Source: an uncultured Fibrobacterota bacterium
GTDB taxonomy: Bacteria > Fibrobacterota > Chitinivibrionia > Chitinivibrionales > Chitinispirillaceae
Length of the DNA stretch: 7,908 bases
Direction: 5' to 3'
Assembly (NCBI GenBank): GCA_903888815.1
Contig: CAISVC010000074.1
Location: forward strand, 1 to 7,908
The translations under genes were made by a program, and so were the position numbers. This document shows, piece by piece, positions 1 to 6,648 of this stretch. Every line of letters starts with the position of its first letter. Within the stretch, counting starts at the first letter, position 1. The notes beneath the pieces were generated by a model. The model made no database searches, was not told the DNA's origin, and was given only the letters and a program-made list of their open reading frames with translations.

Positions 1-237
1 GCGACGGAAGACGAAGTGCGCCAGCTCTTCGCGGAATTCGGCGAAGTAACGTCTGTCAATATCATTGCCGATAGAGACAGCGGCCGGCCCAAGGGCTTTG
101 GGTTTGTTGAAATGGCGCAAGCCGAACAGGCCCAGAACGCGATGAAGGCCCTGAACGGCAAGGAGTTCAAGGGCAGGGCGCTCAATGTCAACGAGGCACG
201 GCCGAAAACCGACCGGCCGCGCCGTCAGCGCTGGTAA
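1..237 (+). CDS. Small single-RRM RNA-binding protein, 3' part (5' end outside window)
   Basis: The frame is open from base 1 and gives 78 residues before TAA. A GTG at base 16 could be read as a start, but the first visible residues (ATEDEVRQLFAEFGEV) already lie inside helix 1 of an RRM, so the true start with beta1/RNP2 lies upstream of the window. RNP1 is intact at visible residues 31-38 (KGFGFVEM), with the aromatic residues that stack on RNA bases. The rest of the fold follows, including LNGKEFKGRALNVNEA. The protein ends in a short basic tail (RPKTDRPRRQRW), as is usual for the small single-RRM proteins of about 80-110 residues found in cyanobacteria, Bacteroidota and deltaproteobacteria. 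Members bind single-stranded RNA; some are linked to cold or stress responses. The RNA target of this one cannot be seen. An intrinsic terminator follows 31 bp after the stop, so it is not co-transcribed with asd. Confidence 0.93.
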   Translation, partial: ATEDEVRQLFAEFGEVTSVNIIADRDSGRPKGFGFVEMAQAEQAQNAMKALNGKEFKGRALNVNEARPKTDRPRRQRW

Positions 238-268
238 AAACCGCCGACGCCGATTTTCAGCGTAGTAT

Positions 269-299
269 AAAAAAGGCAGGCCGGAAGCCTGCCTTTTTT
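269..299 (+). terminator. Intrinsic terminator after the RRM gene
   Basis: Perfect 13-bp inverted repeat: AAAAAAGGCAGGC (269-281) pairs with GCCTGCCTTTTTT (287-299) around the 5-nt loop CGGAA. The GC-rich core followed by six T is the classic rho-independent form. Because A6 precedes the stem it would also work in the reverse direction. It separates the RRM transcript from asd. Confidence 0.93.
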
Positions 300-391
300 A
301 TTTGTTACTCCGGAGAAAAAGAATTTATTTTTCAACGACGGAATCTGCGGAATCTTACCAGTAAAGTAATTGATTTCCAGAAAGGACAGGT

Positions 392-1510
392 ATGGCACGT
401 GTCGGTTTTATCGGGTGGCGCGGCATGGTCGGTTCCGTACTCATGGAACGCATGGCCGGGGAGCATGATTTCAAAGGTTTCGAACCGGTCTTTTTTTCCA
501 CCTCGCAGGCGGGCGGCAAAGGCCCTTCGATCGGCATTTCCGCTCCTCCGCTGCAGGACGCGCGCGACCTCAAGGCGCTGTCCGGGTTCGACGTTCTCGT
601 TTCCTGCCAAGGCGGCGATTACACCGCTGAAGTCTACGACAGGCTGAGGAACGAAGGGTTCAAAGGCTACTGGATCGATGCCGCCTCGACCCTCCGCATG
701 CGGGATGCGAGCATTATCGTGCTTGATCCGGTAAACCGCGATGTGATCGACCGCGGACTCAAGGCGGGCGTCAGGGACTATATCGGCGGCAACTGCACGG
801 TCAGCCTCATGCTCATGGCGCTGTCCGGTCTTTTCAGGAGAAATCTCGTCGAGTGGATTTCGTCAATGACCTATCAGGCCGCCTCTGGCGCCGGCGCGAA
901 AAACATGATCGAACTGGTTGCCCAGATGGCCCACCTTTCCGCAGCCGCAAAGGACGCTCTGAAAAATCCGTCCTCAACGGCGCTCGATCTCGACCGGATC
1001 GTGACCGGAGAACTCCGGAGCGGCGCCATGCCGGTTGCCAATTTCGGCGCTCCGCTTGCGGCAAGCCTGATCCCGTGGATCGATAAACCCATGGAGAACG
1101 GCCAGACCCGCGAAGAGTGGAAAGGTTCTGTCGAAGCCAACAAAATTCTCGGCACTAAAAAGACGATCCCGGTCGACGGCGTGTGCGTGCGCGTGAGCGC
1201 AATGCGCTGTCACAGCCAGGGTCTTACCATCAAGCTTGCGAGAGAGGTGCCCATAGACGAGATCACGGCCATGCTCGCGTCCGACCATGAGTGGGTCAAG
1301 GTGGTTCCGAACACCAGGGAAGCAACGATCAGGGAGCTCTCCCCTGCCGCGGTCTCAGGAACGCTTACCGTGCCCATCGGCCGTCTGCGCCCGATGCTCA
1401 TGGGCCCGTCGTATCTGGCCGCGTTCACGGTCGGCGACCAGCTCCTCTGGGGCGCTGCAGAGCCGATCCGGCGGATACTCAAAATTGTGCTGGAGTATCT
1501 TACAAAGTAA
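392..1510 (+). CDS. asd: Aspartate-semialdehyde dehydrogenase, E. coli (Gram-negative) type
   Basis: Catalyses NADPH-dependent reductive dephosphorylation of L-aspartyl-4-phosphate to aspartate-4-semialdehyde, the branch point to diaminopimelate/lysine, threonine and methionine; cytosolic homodimer. The 372 residues match the usual length (E. coli about 367). The N-terminal Rossmann loop is GWRGMVG (G8, G11, G14). The nucleophile is Cys135 in GGNCTVSLM. The acid/base His274 lies in RCHSQ, with substrate-binding Arg267 (VCVRV) and Glu241 (REEWKG). These positions carry the same numbers as in the E. coli enzyme. The end of the conserved region is [17 protein letters not shown]. The ATG at 392 is preceded by AAAGGA (381-386) at suitable spacing, the only clear Shine-Dalgarno in this window. 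The upstream terminator means it needs its own promoter in 300-391; the best pair I find is weak (TTGTTA at 302, TTTATT at 324, spacer 16). No lysine riboswitch fits in 90 bp. It is followed by a palindrome and convergent genes. Confidence 0.98.
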   Translation: MARVGFIGWRGMVGSVLMERMAGEHDFKGFEPVFFSTSQAGGKGPSIGISAPPLQDARDLKALSGFDVLVSCQGGDYTAEVYDRLRNEGFKGYWIDAASTLRMRDASIIVLDPVNRDVIDRGLKAGVRDYIGGNCTVSLMLMALSGLFRRNLVEWISSMTYQAASGAGAKNMIELVAQMAHLSAAAKDALKNPSSTALDLDRIVTGELRSGAMPVANFGAPLAASLIPWIDKPMENGQTREEWKGSVEANKILGTKKTIPVDGVCVRVSAMRCHSQGLTIKLAREVPIDEITAMLASDHEWVKVVPNTREATIRELSPAAVSGTLTVPIGRLRPMLMGPSYLAAFTVGDQLLWGAAEPIRRILKIVLEYLTK

Positions 1511-1537
1511 CTATTTATCCTGTATTTTGTGGCACTT

Positions 1538-1571
1538 GCAGGGGCGGGTTTTAAACCCGCCCCTGCCTTTT
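1538..1571 (+). terminator. Long GC-rich palindrome between asd and the methyltransferase gene; probable terminator
   Basis: GCAGGGGCGGGTTT (1538-1551) is the exact reverse complement of AAACCCGCCCCTGC (1553-1566), leaving one central base, so the hairpin closes with the TTTTAAA centre as its loop. Four T follow on the plus strand (1568-1571), a short tract. It begins 28 bp after the asd stop and ends 20 bp beyond the stop of the converging gene, so it could end asd transcripts and perhaps both. The GGGGCGGGTTT/AAACCCGCCCC form also resembles palindromic units that occur in many copies in some bacterial genomes, so it may be a dispersed repeat used as a terminator. Confidence 0.7.
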
Positions 1572-1585
1572 GATTGGCAATGCGG

Positions 1586-2518
1586 CTATCTGATTTTTTG
1601 TATCCAAATCGATCCGGTATCTTCACTTCCGATTAAACAATCGGGCATCTCAACTTCAAACCATCGCCGGTATTTCTTCTGAAGCAGCGAATTGAACAAT
1701 ACAATTTCATAATCGTTGTTGTTCATTAAGAAAGCCCTGAGCAGATAACTCTCGTTCCAGAACCACTTATTCTCGAAAATCCAATGTTTCGGGAGCTCAA
1801 AGGGAAAGAATATATCATGAAAATGTATTAAAACACCGGGTTTCAGCACCGGCAATATAGTAAAGAAAATGTAATTAACATCGCTTCCGACTTTGGATAC
1901 ATGACTCGAATCAACGAATAAAATATCGTTTTCATCCAGGGACTGAAAAAAACCCGCCTCCATGTCCTGCAGGTAACTTTTAATGACGGCTGATCTTTGT
2001 TTATCATCTTTTCTCAGTACCGTATACAGCCTTTCCTCGGGATACGGCTCGATAAAAGAAAGCTGGATTTTATTTTCAAAGAAAATCTCATTAGTATCCA
2101 GCATAATGGCAGAGGAATGCCCGGAACCTATTTCAATTATTTTCCCCGGCTTAAAGTGCATCATCATGCAGAACAGGAAGATCGCATCGGAATAGCGATA
2201 AAAAGCGCCCTTTGAGGTATACCTGAAATGACGCGAGTCCTGTTCGTTAAATCCATAAGGAACCTTTTTGTAATATGTTTTTAATTTCTGTACAAGCCGG
2301 AACTGCTCATCCGTGTGCAGATGTATATCCCTGATTTCTTCATTTTCAAAAATTTTTCCGGCATCTCTTTCAACATCCTCCAGCAAAGGAATAGGACTGT
2401 GATAATGGCCGGGGAAACAACCGCACCGGCGATAACTTTCCCACAGCAAATCACGCCTTTTAATGACATTTCTGATATAAGGAATTTTAAGGAGGATCGC
2501 TTTTAAGGCTTTCTTCAT
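1586..2518 (-). CDS. Class I SAM-dependent methyltransferase (Methyltransf_24-like), AT-rich
   Basis: 310 residues, predicted to transfer a methyl group from S-adenosylmethionine; substrate unknown. The Rossmann core begins near residue 126: motif I is KIIEIGSGHSSAIM (Glu129, Gly131, Gly133), the acidic end of beta2 is FIEPYPE (Glu157), then ILFVDSSHVSKVGSD (Asp203, His206) and PGVLIHFHDIFFPFELP (His234, Asp235). The VDSSH...GSDV and HFHDIF signatures are typical of the Methyltransf_24-like enzymes often found in surface-polysaccharide clusters. The N-terminal extension carries PGHYHSPIP (residues 36-44), also seen in that group, and a basic start (KKALKAILLKI). No signal peptide or clear membrane segment. 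The ATG has no Shine-Dalgarno (AATTAAACC precedes it). It lies 36 bp after parC on the same strand and could be read through from it. Base composition is strikingly AT-rich (1861-1920 is 33% GC, against 60% for 4981-5040 in parE), which suggests acquisition by transfer. No glycan genes are visible nearby. Confidence 0.85.
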   Translation of the reverse strand: MKKALKAILLKIPYIRNVIKRRDLLWESYRRCGCFPGHYHSPIPLLEDVERDAGKIFENEEIRDIHLHTDEQFRLVQKLKTYYKKVPYGFNEQDSRHFRYTSKGAFYRYSDAIFLFCMMMHFKPGKIIEIGSGHSSAIMLDTNEIFFENKIQLSFIEPYPEERLYTVLRKDDKQRSAVIKSYLQDMEAGFFQSLDENDILFVDSSHVSKVGSDVNYIFFTILPVLKPGVLIHFHDIFFPFELPKHWIFENKWFWNESYLLRAFLMNNNDYEIVLFNSLLQKKYRRWFEVEMPDCLIGSEDTGSIWIQKIR

Positions 2519-2554
2519 GGTTTAATTGCGGCGCCTGCACGCTATTTCAATTTT

Positions 2555-4549
2555 TTATTCTTTCCCTTTTTCCTTTATCGGCAATTCGGTCTGCTCCCCC
2601 TCTTCGGGCTTCTCCTTTATTCCCATCTCCACCTGATCCCCGTCGAGGCTCATGAACTTCGCCGACTTTATTTCTCTGGCCGCCAACCGCACCCCTCCGG
2701 CCTTGACGCCTTTCACCAGATAGTCGCCTGCCTTGAACGTCTCTTCGAGCACGCGGATGCGCGGCAGCGGCTTGTACTCGACCTGCAGTTCCGCGTTCGG
2801 GGCGGTGGTGAGCTTGAGCGGAGTGCTCTTTTCCGGCACAATGGAGTAGCCCTTGTTCAGGATGAACTGCTCGATTTTGCAGCGTTTTATGTAGGGATGG
2901 CCGGTCTCGTCGTCGCGGTACACGACCGTGAATATGGTCTTCGATGTGGTCTCCTTGTCCGCGAACCCGCAGTAGAGCATGCCCTTGTCCACGAACATCT
3001 TGTCCGCGACGTCCGACACCGAGTAGGCGCCCGTTTTGCGGATCACGAGAATGCGGTCGTACGGCGACACGTCGAACAGCACGTTGCCGTTCACCTCGTA
3101 CCCTAAATACCCGGTGTCACGGTCATAACGCAGTTTCAAATTGCGTTGCGCTGCTTCGCGCACGTCAACTTTGGTGAAGGAAATGAGCTCGGTTTTTCTC
3201 GGAAACGAATCCTTATAGTTTTTCATCGTTTTTTCGATGAAACTCACGGCGTATTCGGTGATCGCGGCCAGATGTTTGCGGATCTGGGCAAGGCGGTCTT
3301 TTATCTCCTGCATCTCCTTCTTTGCGCGGTTGATATCGTACTGGCTGATGCGCCTGATCGGTATCTTGAGCAGGGTTTCCACGTCCTCGTTCGTCACCTC
3401 ACGCTTTATCTCGTCCTGGAACGGTTCGAGCCCCTTCTGTACCGCGTCGATGACCCCCTGCGCCGACGACTTGTCCTCGATTTTCTTGTACACGCGGTTT
3501 TCGATGAAAACCTGTTCGAGTGTTCGTGCGTGCAGCCTGTCCCTGAGCTGCTTCTCTTCGAGTTTGAGTTCCGCGCGCAGGATCTCGACCAGACGGTCGG
3601 CGTTGTGCTTGATGATCTGCGATACGGTCATGATAACGGGCTTGTTGTCCTTGATCACCACCATGTTGACCGTTATTGCCTGCTCGCATTCGGTAAAAGC
3701 GTAGAGCGCATCGACCGTGTCGCGCGTGTGCACGCCGCGCGCCAGGCGCACCTCGATCTCCACGTTCTCGGCCGTATAGTCGCTGATGCCCGCGATCTTG
3801 AGCTTGCCCTTGCGCGAGGCGTCCTCGATCGAGGCAATGAGCGACTCGGTCGTGGAACCGAAGGGCAGTTCGCGGATCACGATCCGCTTTTCGTCGCTCG
3901 TTTCAAGTTCCGCGCGGACGAGCACCTTCCCGTTGCCGTCGTTGTATTCCGATACGTCGGCAAGCCCGCCGGTCGGAAAATCAGGGAATACCAGAAGCTG
4001 TTCGTCGTTCAGGCACGCGATCACGGCCTCAAGAAGCTCGATCAGGTTGTGCGGCAGGATCTTCGTCGCCATGCCGACCGCGATGCCGTCGGCGCCGAGC
4101 GCCAGCAGAACCGGTATCTTTGCGGGCAGGGTCACCGGCTCTTTGTTACGGCCGTCGTACGAGGGCACGAACTCGGTAACTTCCGGGTTGAAAATGGTTT
4201 CCTTTGCAAGCGGCGAGAGCCGGCATTCGATGTACCGCACGGCCGAGGCAGGGTCGCCGGTGAAGATGTTGCCGAAATTTCCCTGCTTGTCAATAAACAG
4301 GTCCTTGTTGGCGAGACCCACGAGCGCCTCGCCGATCGACGCGTCACCGTGCGGATGGTAGCGCATGCACTGGCCCACCGCATTGGCCACCTTGTGGAAC
4401 TTGCCGTCGTCCATCTCGAAGAGGGTGTGCAGGATGCGGCGCTGCACGGGCTTGAGCCCGTCGTCGAGGTGCGGTATTGCCCGGTCTTTTATGACGTACG
4501 AGGCGTATTCGAGGAAATTGGTATCGTATAAATTTTTTATAAATGCCAT
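2555..4549 (-). CDS. parC: DNA topoisomerase IV-like subunit A (type IIA, Bacteroidota-type)
   Basis: Breakage-reunion subunit of a type IIA topoisomerase; with ParE it passes one duplex through another to decatenate and relax DNA. 664 residues. The winged-helix core starts at the N-terminus ([11 protein letters not shown], 30-40). The DNA-gate helix is [16 protein letters not shown] (61-76). The catalytic tyrosine is Tyr106 in [12 protein letters not shown], next to Arg105. The tower follows ([22 protein letters not shown], then [28 protein letters not shown]). A helical, coiled-coil-like region lies at about 405-445, and a short beta-rich C-terminal domain (about 460-640) ends in a highly charged tail ([20 protein letters not shown]). 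No GyrA box (QRRGGKG) is seen, which argues for topoisomerase IV rather than gyrase; no reverse assay can be inferred. HGDAS replaces the HGDSA of E. coli, so Ala70 stands where GyrA has Ser83, while Glu74 matches GyrA Asp87. The start ATG shares its A with the TGA of parE, giving translational coupling; GGAG lies 11 nt upstream. Confidence 0.93.
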   Translation of the reverse strand: MAFIKNLYDTNFLEYASYVIKDRAIPHLDDGLKPVQRRILHTLFEMDDGKFHKVANAVGQCMRYHPHGDASIGEALVGLANKDLFIDKQGNFGNIFTGDPASAVRYIECRLSPLAKETIFNPEVTEFVPSYDGRNKEPVTLPAKIPVLLALGADGIAVGMATKILPHNLIELLEAVIACLNDEQLLVFPDFPTGGLADVSEYNDGNGKVLVRAELETSDEKRIVIRELPFGSTTESLIASIEDASRKGKLKIAGISDYTAENVEIEVRLARGVHTRDTVDALYAFTECEQAITVNMVVIKDNKPVIMTVSQIIKHNADRLVEILRAELKLEEKQLRDRLHARTLEQVFIENRVYKKIEDKSSAQGVIDAVQKGLEPFQDEIKREVTNEDVETLLKIPIRRISQYDINRAKKEMQEIKDRLAQIRKHLAAITEYAVSFIEKTMKNYKDSFPRKTELISFTKVDVREAAQRNLKLRYDRDTGYLGYEVNGNVLFDVSPYDRILVIRKTGAYSVSDVADKMFVDKGMLYCGFADKETTSKTIFTVVYRDDETGHPYIKRCKIEQFILNKGYSIVPEKSTPLKLTTAPNAELQVEYKPLPRIRVLEETFKAGDYLVKGVKAGGVRLAAREIKSAKFMSLDGDQVEMGIKEKPEEGEQTELPIKEKGKE

Positions 4550-6348
4550 CAGAGCAGATTCTCCATGATGTAATCGCGGCGCTCCGGCGTGTTTTTCCCC
4601 ATGTAAAACTCAAGGGTCTCGGGAATGAACTTGACCGACTTCACATTCACCTCAACAAGCCGGATCTTTTCGCCGATGAACTGGCCGAACTCGCTGGGCG
4701 AAATCTCGCCCAGGCCCTTGAACCGCGTCACTTCGGGGCCGGCTATCTGCTTTACCGCAGCGTCACGTTCCTTTTCGCTGTAACAGTACCGCGTCTCCTG
4801 TTTGTTCCGGACGCGGAACAGCGGCGTCTCGAGGATGAACACATGGCCGGCGACCACGAGCTCCTCGAAATAATTGAGGAAAAACGTCATGAGCAGGTTG
4901 CGGATATGGAACCCGTCAACGTCGGCGTCGGTGGCGAGCACGATCCGGTTGTAGCGCAGGTTTTCAATGTCCTCCTCGATGCCGAGCGCCATCATCGTGT
5001 TGTACAGCTCTTCGTTCTGGTAGATGGCGGCGCGGTTCCTGCCGAACACGTTCAGCGGCTTGCCCTTGAGCGTAAAGATCGCCTGCGTCATGACGTCGCG
5101 CGCGGAAATAATCGACCCGCCGGCAGACTGACCTTCGGTAATGAAGATCGTTGAATCCCCGCCCCTGGCCCCGTCCTGCAGGTGGTATTTGCAGTCTTTG
5201 AGGTTCGGGATCTTTATTTCGATCCGTTTCGCCGCCTCCTTCGCCTCTTTCTTAACGGCGTTGAGCTCGGTGCGCAGTTTTTCGTTCTGCACGATCTTGG
5301 ACTCCAGAAGCCTGGCCGCCTCGCCGTTCTTGTGCAGGAAATCGACCACGCCGGACTTGGCTTCAGAGATGATCCAGCCCCGGATCTCGGCGTTGCCGAG
5401 CTTGTTCTTGGTCTGCGACTCGAACACCGGATTTTTCACCTTGATCGCGATGGCGCCGGCGATGCCTTCGCGCACGTCGACGCCGTTGTAATCCTTCTTG
5501 AAAAACTCGTTGATTCCCTTGAGCACGCCTTCGCGGAACGCCGACAGGTGGGTGCCGCCGTCCGCCGTGTGCTGGCCATTTACAAATGAAAAGTAGGTCT
5601 CGCCGTAGCTGCCCGTGTGGGTGAAGGCGCCTTCGATCTGCTTCGCCTTGAAATAGGCGATTGGATACACCGTCTTTTCGCCGATCTCGGCGGCCAGCAG
5701 GTCGAGGAGGCCGTTTTTCGACTCGATCTTCTCCTTCTCATAGAACAGTTTGAGCCCGGCATTCAGGTAGGCGTAGTTCCAGAGCCGTTTCTGCACGAAT
5801 TCGGGATTGAACTTGTACTCGCTGAAGATCTCCGGGTCAGGAATGAACTCCACAAACGTGCCGTCAGACTCTTTCGTTGCGCCCTTCTTTTTTGATTTAA
5901 ACTTTCCCTGCGTAAATACCGCCTCGAAAAATTCCCCTTCACGGTACGAAACCACCCTGAAGTGGCTCGACAGCGCGTTGACCGCCTTGGCGCCCACGCC
6001 GTTCAGCCCCACGCTGAACTGGAACACGTCGTCGTTGTACTTGGCGCCCGTGTTGATGGTGGAGACGCAGTCGATCACTTTGCCCAATGGTATGCCGCGG
6101 CCGTAGTCCCTGATTTTTGCCGTGTTGTCCTCCACGGCCACGTCGATCTTCCTGCCGAACCCCATGATGTATTCGTCAATGGCATTGTCCACAATTTCCT
6201 TGAGCAGCATGTAGATGCCGTCGTCAGGGTTCGACCCGTCGCCGAGCCTGCCGATGTACATGCCGGTACGCAGCCGGATGTGCTCGAGCGATGAGAGCGT
6301 CTTGATTTTGCTTTCGTCGTAAATCGGGATGTTGATTCGTGTGCTCAT
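4549..6348 (-). CDS. parE: DNA topoisomerase IV-like subunit B (ATPase subunit, type IIA)
   Basis: ATP-driven subunit partnering the ParC encoded directly downstream; 599 residues from ATG at 6348. An in-frame TTG at 6360 would add four residues, but the ATG fits the family better. The GHKL ATPase has KEIVDNAIDEY (general base Glu51, Asn55), RDYGRGIP (Asp81) and the ATP-lid GLNGVGAKAVNAL (114-126). The transducer domain carries VNGQHTADGGTH and the QTK loop (Gln312, Thr313, Lys314). The TOPRIM domain has ITEGQSAGGS with catalytic Glu405, LKGKPLNVFG, and DADVDG (Asp474, Asp476, Asp478). It ends with TRFKGLGEISPSEF. There is no large TOPRIM insert, as in ParE and unlike gammaproteobacterial GyrB. 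Oddities: the usual EGDSAGG has Gln407 in place of Asp (codon CAG, 5128-5130), and Glu142 aligns where E. coli GyrB has coumarin-contact Arg136. No Shine-Dalgarno precedes the ATG. A candidate promoter lies 26 bp upstream. The best match by memory is to the Bacteroidota ParE group. Confidence 0.94.
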   Translation of the reverse strand: MSTRINIPIYDESKIKTLSSLEHIRLRTGMYIGRLGDGSNPDDGIYMLLKEIVDNAIDEYIMGFGRKIDVAVEDNTAKIRDYGRGIPLGKVIDCVSTINTGAKYNDDVFQFSVGLNGVGAKAVNALSSHFRVVSYREGEFFEAVFTQGKFKSKKKGATKESDGTFVEFIPDPEIFSEYKFNPEFVQKRLWNYAYLNAGLKLFYEKEKIESKNGLLDLLAAEIGEKTVYPIAYFKAKQIEGAFTHTGSYGETYFSFVNGQHTADGGTHLSAFREGVLKGINEFFKKDYNGVDVREGIAGAIAIKVKNPVFESQTKNKLGNAEIRGWIISEAKSGVVDFLHKNGEAARLLESKIVQNEKLRTELNAVKKEAKEAAKRIEIKIPNLKDCKYHLQDGARGGDSTIFITEGQSAGGSIISARDVMTQAIFTLKGKPLNVFGRNRAAIYQNEELYNTMMALGIEEDIENLRYNRIVLATDADVDGFHIRNLLMTFFLNYFEELVVAGHVFILETPLFRVRNKQETRYCYSEKERDAAVKQIAGPEVTRFKGLGEISPSEFGQFIGEKIRLVEVNVKSVKFIPETLEFYMGKNTPERRDYIMENLL

Positions 6349-6373
6349 GGTAGGTAGCAATCAATAATCGTTA

Positions 6374-6401
6374 ATTGTATCCGGGCGTTGCCTGACATCA
6401 A
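6374..6401 (-). promoter_or_regulatory. Candidate sigma70-type promoter of parE-parC
   Basis: On the minus strand, TTGATG (6396-6401) and TACAAT (6374-6379) are separated by 16 bp, matching 4/6 and 5/6 of the -35 and -10 consensus. Transcription would start near 6367, leaving about 18 nt before the parE ATG, with no room for a structured leader. This assumes a standard housekeeping sigma; Bacteroidota proper use a different -10 (TAnnTTTG), which I do not see here. Confidence 0.5.
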
Positions 6402-6530
6402 ACAGCAAATAAAATACAATAAAAATGATTCGAATGAAACAGATATGCATATATATGGTATGATTTTTCCTGTCATTCTACCACAGATAGTGATTTGTGG
6501 AAGCACGGCCGTTATCCGTAAAAGTCTTCC

Positions 6531-6577
6531 GGCCTTTAGGCCATCACAGGAGTAAAATCATTTACTCCCTAAAGGCC
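6531..6577. repeat. Two-tier inverted repeat / hairpin
   Basis: Outer arms GGCCTTTAGG (6531-6540) and CCTAAAGGCC (6568-6577) are perfect 10-bp complements. Nested inside, GAGTAAA (6550-6556) pairs with TTTACTC (6561-6567) around the tetraloop ATCA. The only unpaired stretch is a 9-nt bulge on the left side (6541-6549). The left outer arm can also fold locally with 6538-6542 (GGCCT-TT-AGGCC), so two alternative folds compete. It lies beyond the ATPase stop on the minus strand and could protect or end that transcript, although no T-tract follows. Other readings are a small structured RNA, a dispersed repeat unit, or the remnant end of a mobile element. Confidence 0.7.
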
Positions 6578-6648
6578 TTATTATGAATAATAGCATTATT
6601 AAGAAGAACGGCTTTAGAGGCCCAGGGGCCGGTCACGGCGGTCGTATT

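Larger units (their letters stand above)
6349..6648. other. Intergenic stretch between the ATPase gene and parE, rich in inverted repeats
   Basis: 300 bp without a convincing gene. The half next to parE (6361-6480) is AT-rich; it carries the parE promoter candidate and the palindrome ATATGCATAT (6443-6452). The half next to the ATPase (6481-6648) holds a run of inverted repeats: CCACA/TGTGG (6481-6485 with 6496-6500), GGCCT-TT-AGGCC (6531-6542), a two-tier hairpin (6531-6577), AATAAT-AGC-ATTATT (6586-6600) and GGCCC-AG-GGGCC (6619-6630). On the minus strand this is the 3' flank of the ATPase gene, yet no T-tract follows any stem. A plus-strand frame opens at ATG 6583, but it runs antisense through the ATPase gene and I do not call it. 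Confidence 0.6.

Noticed and set aside
1..237. GTG at base 16 as the start of the RRM gene
   Set aside because: It would begin inside helix 1 and remove beta1 and RNP2; the frame is open to the window edge, so the gene is simply cut.
974..1626. Minus-strand frames opposite asd, one with a His-Ala repeat run
   Set aside because: Complement of conserved asd codons; no start signals or domain match.
3146..4531. A 461-codon open frame on the plus strand, opposite parC
   Set aside because: It is a mirror of the GC-rich third positions of parC; the translation is rich in Arg, His, Val and Leu with no domain signature, while the minus strand encodes an unambiguous topoisomerase subunit.
4543..5589. 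Plus-strand open frames opposite parE (203 and 135 codons)
   Set aside because: Antisense shadows of a clear ParE; no recognisable motifs and low-complexity acidic and hydrophobic runs.
6349..6360. TTG at 6360 as the start of parE
   Set aside because: It adds only MLPT before a family-typical MSTRIN start, and neither has a Shine-Dalgarno; ATG is the simpler choice.
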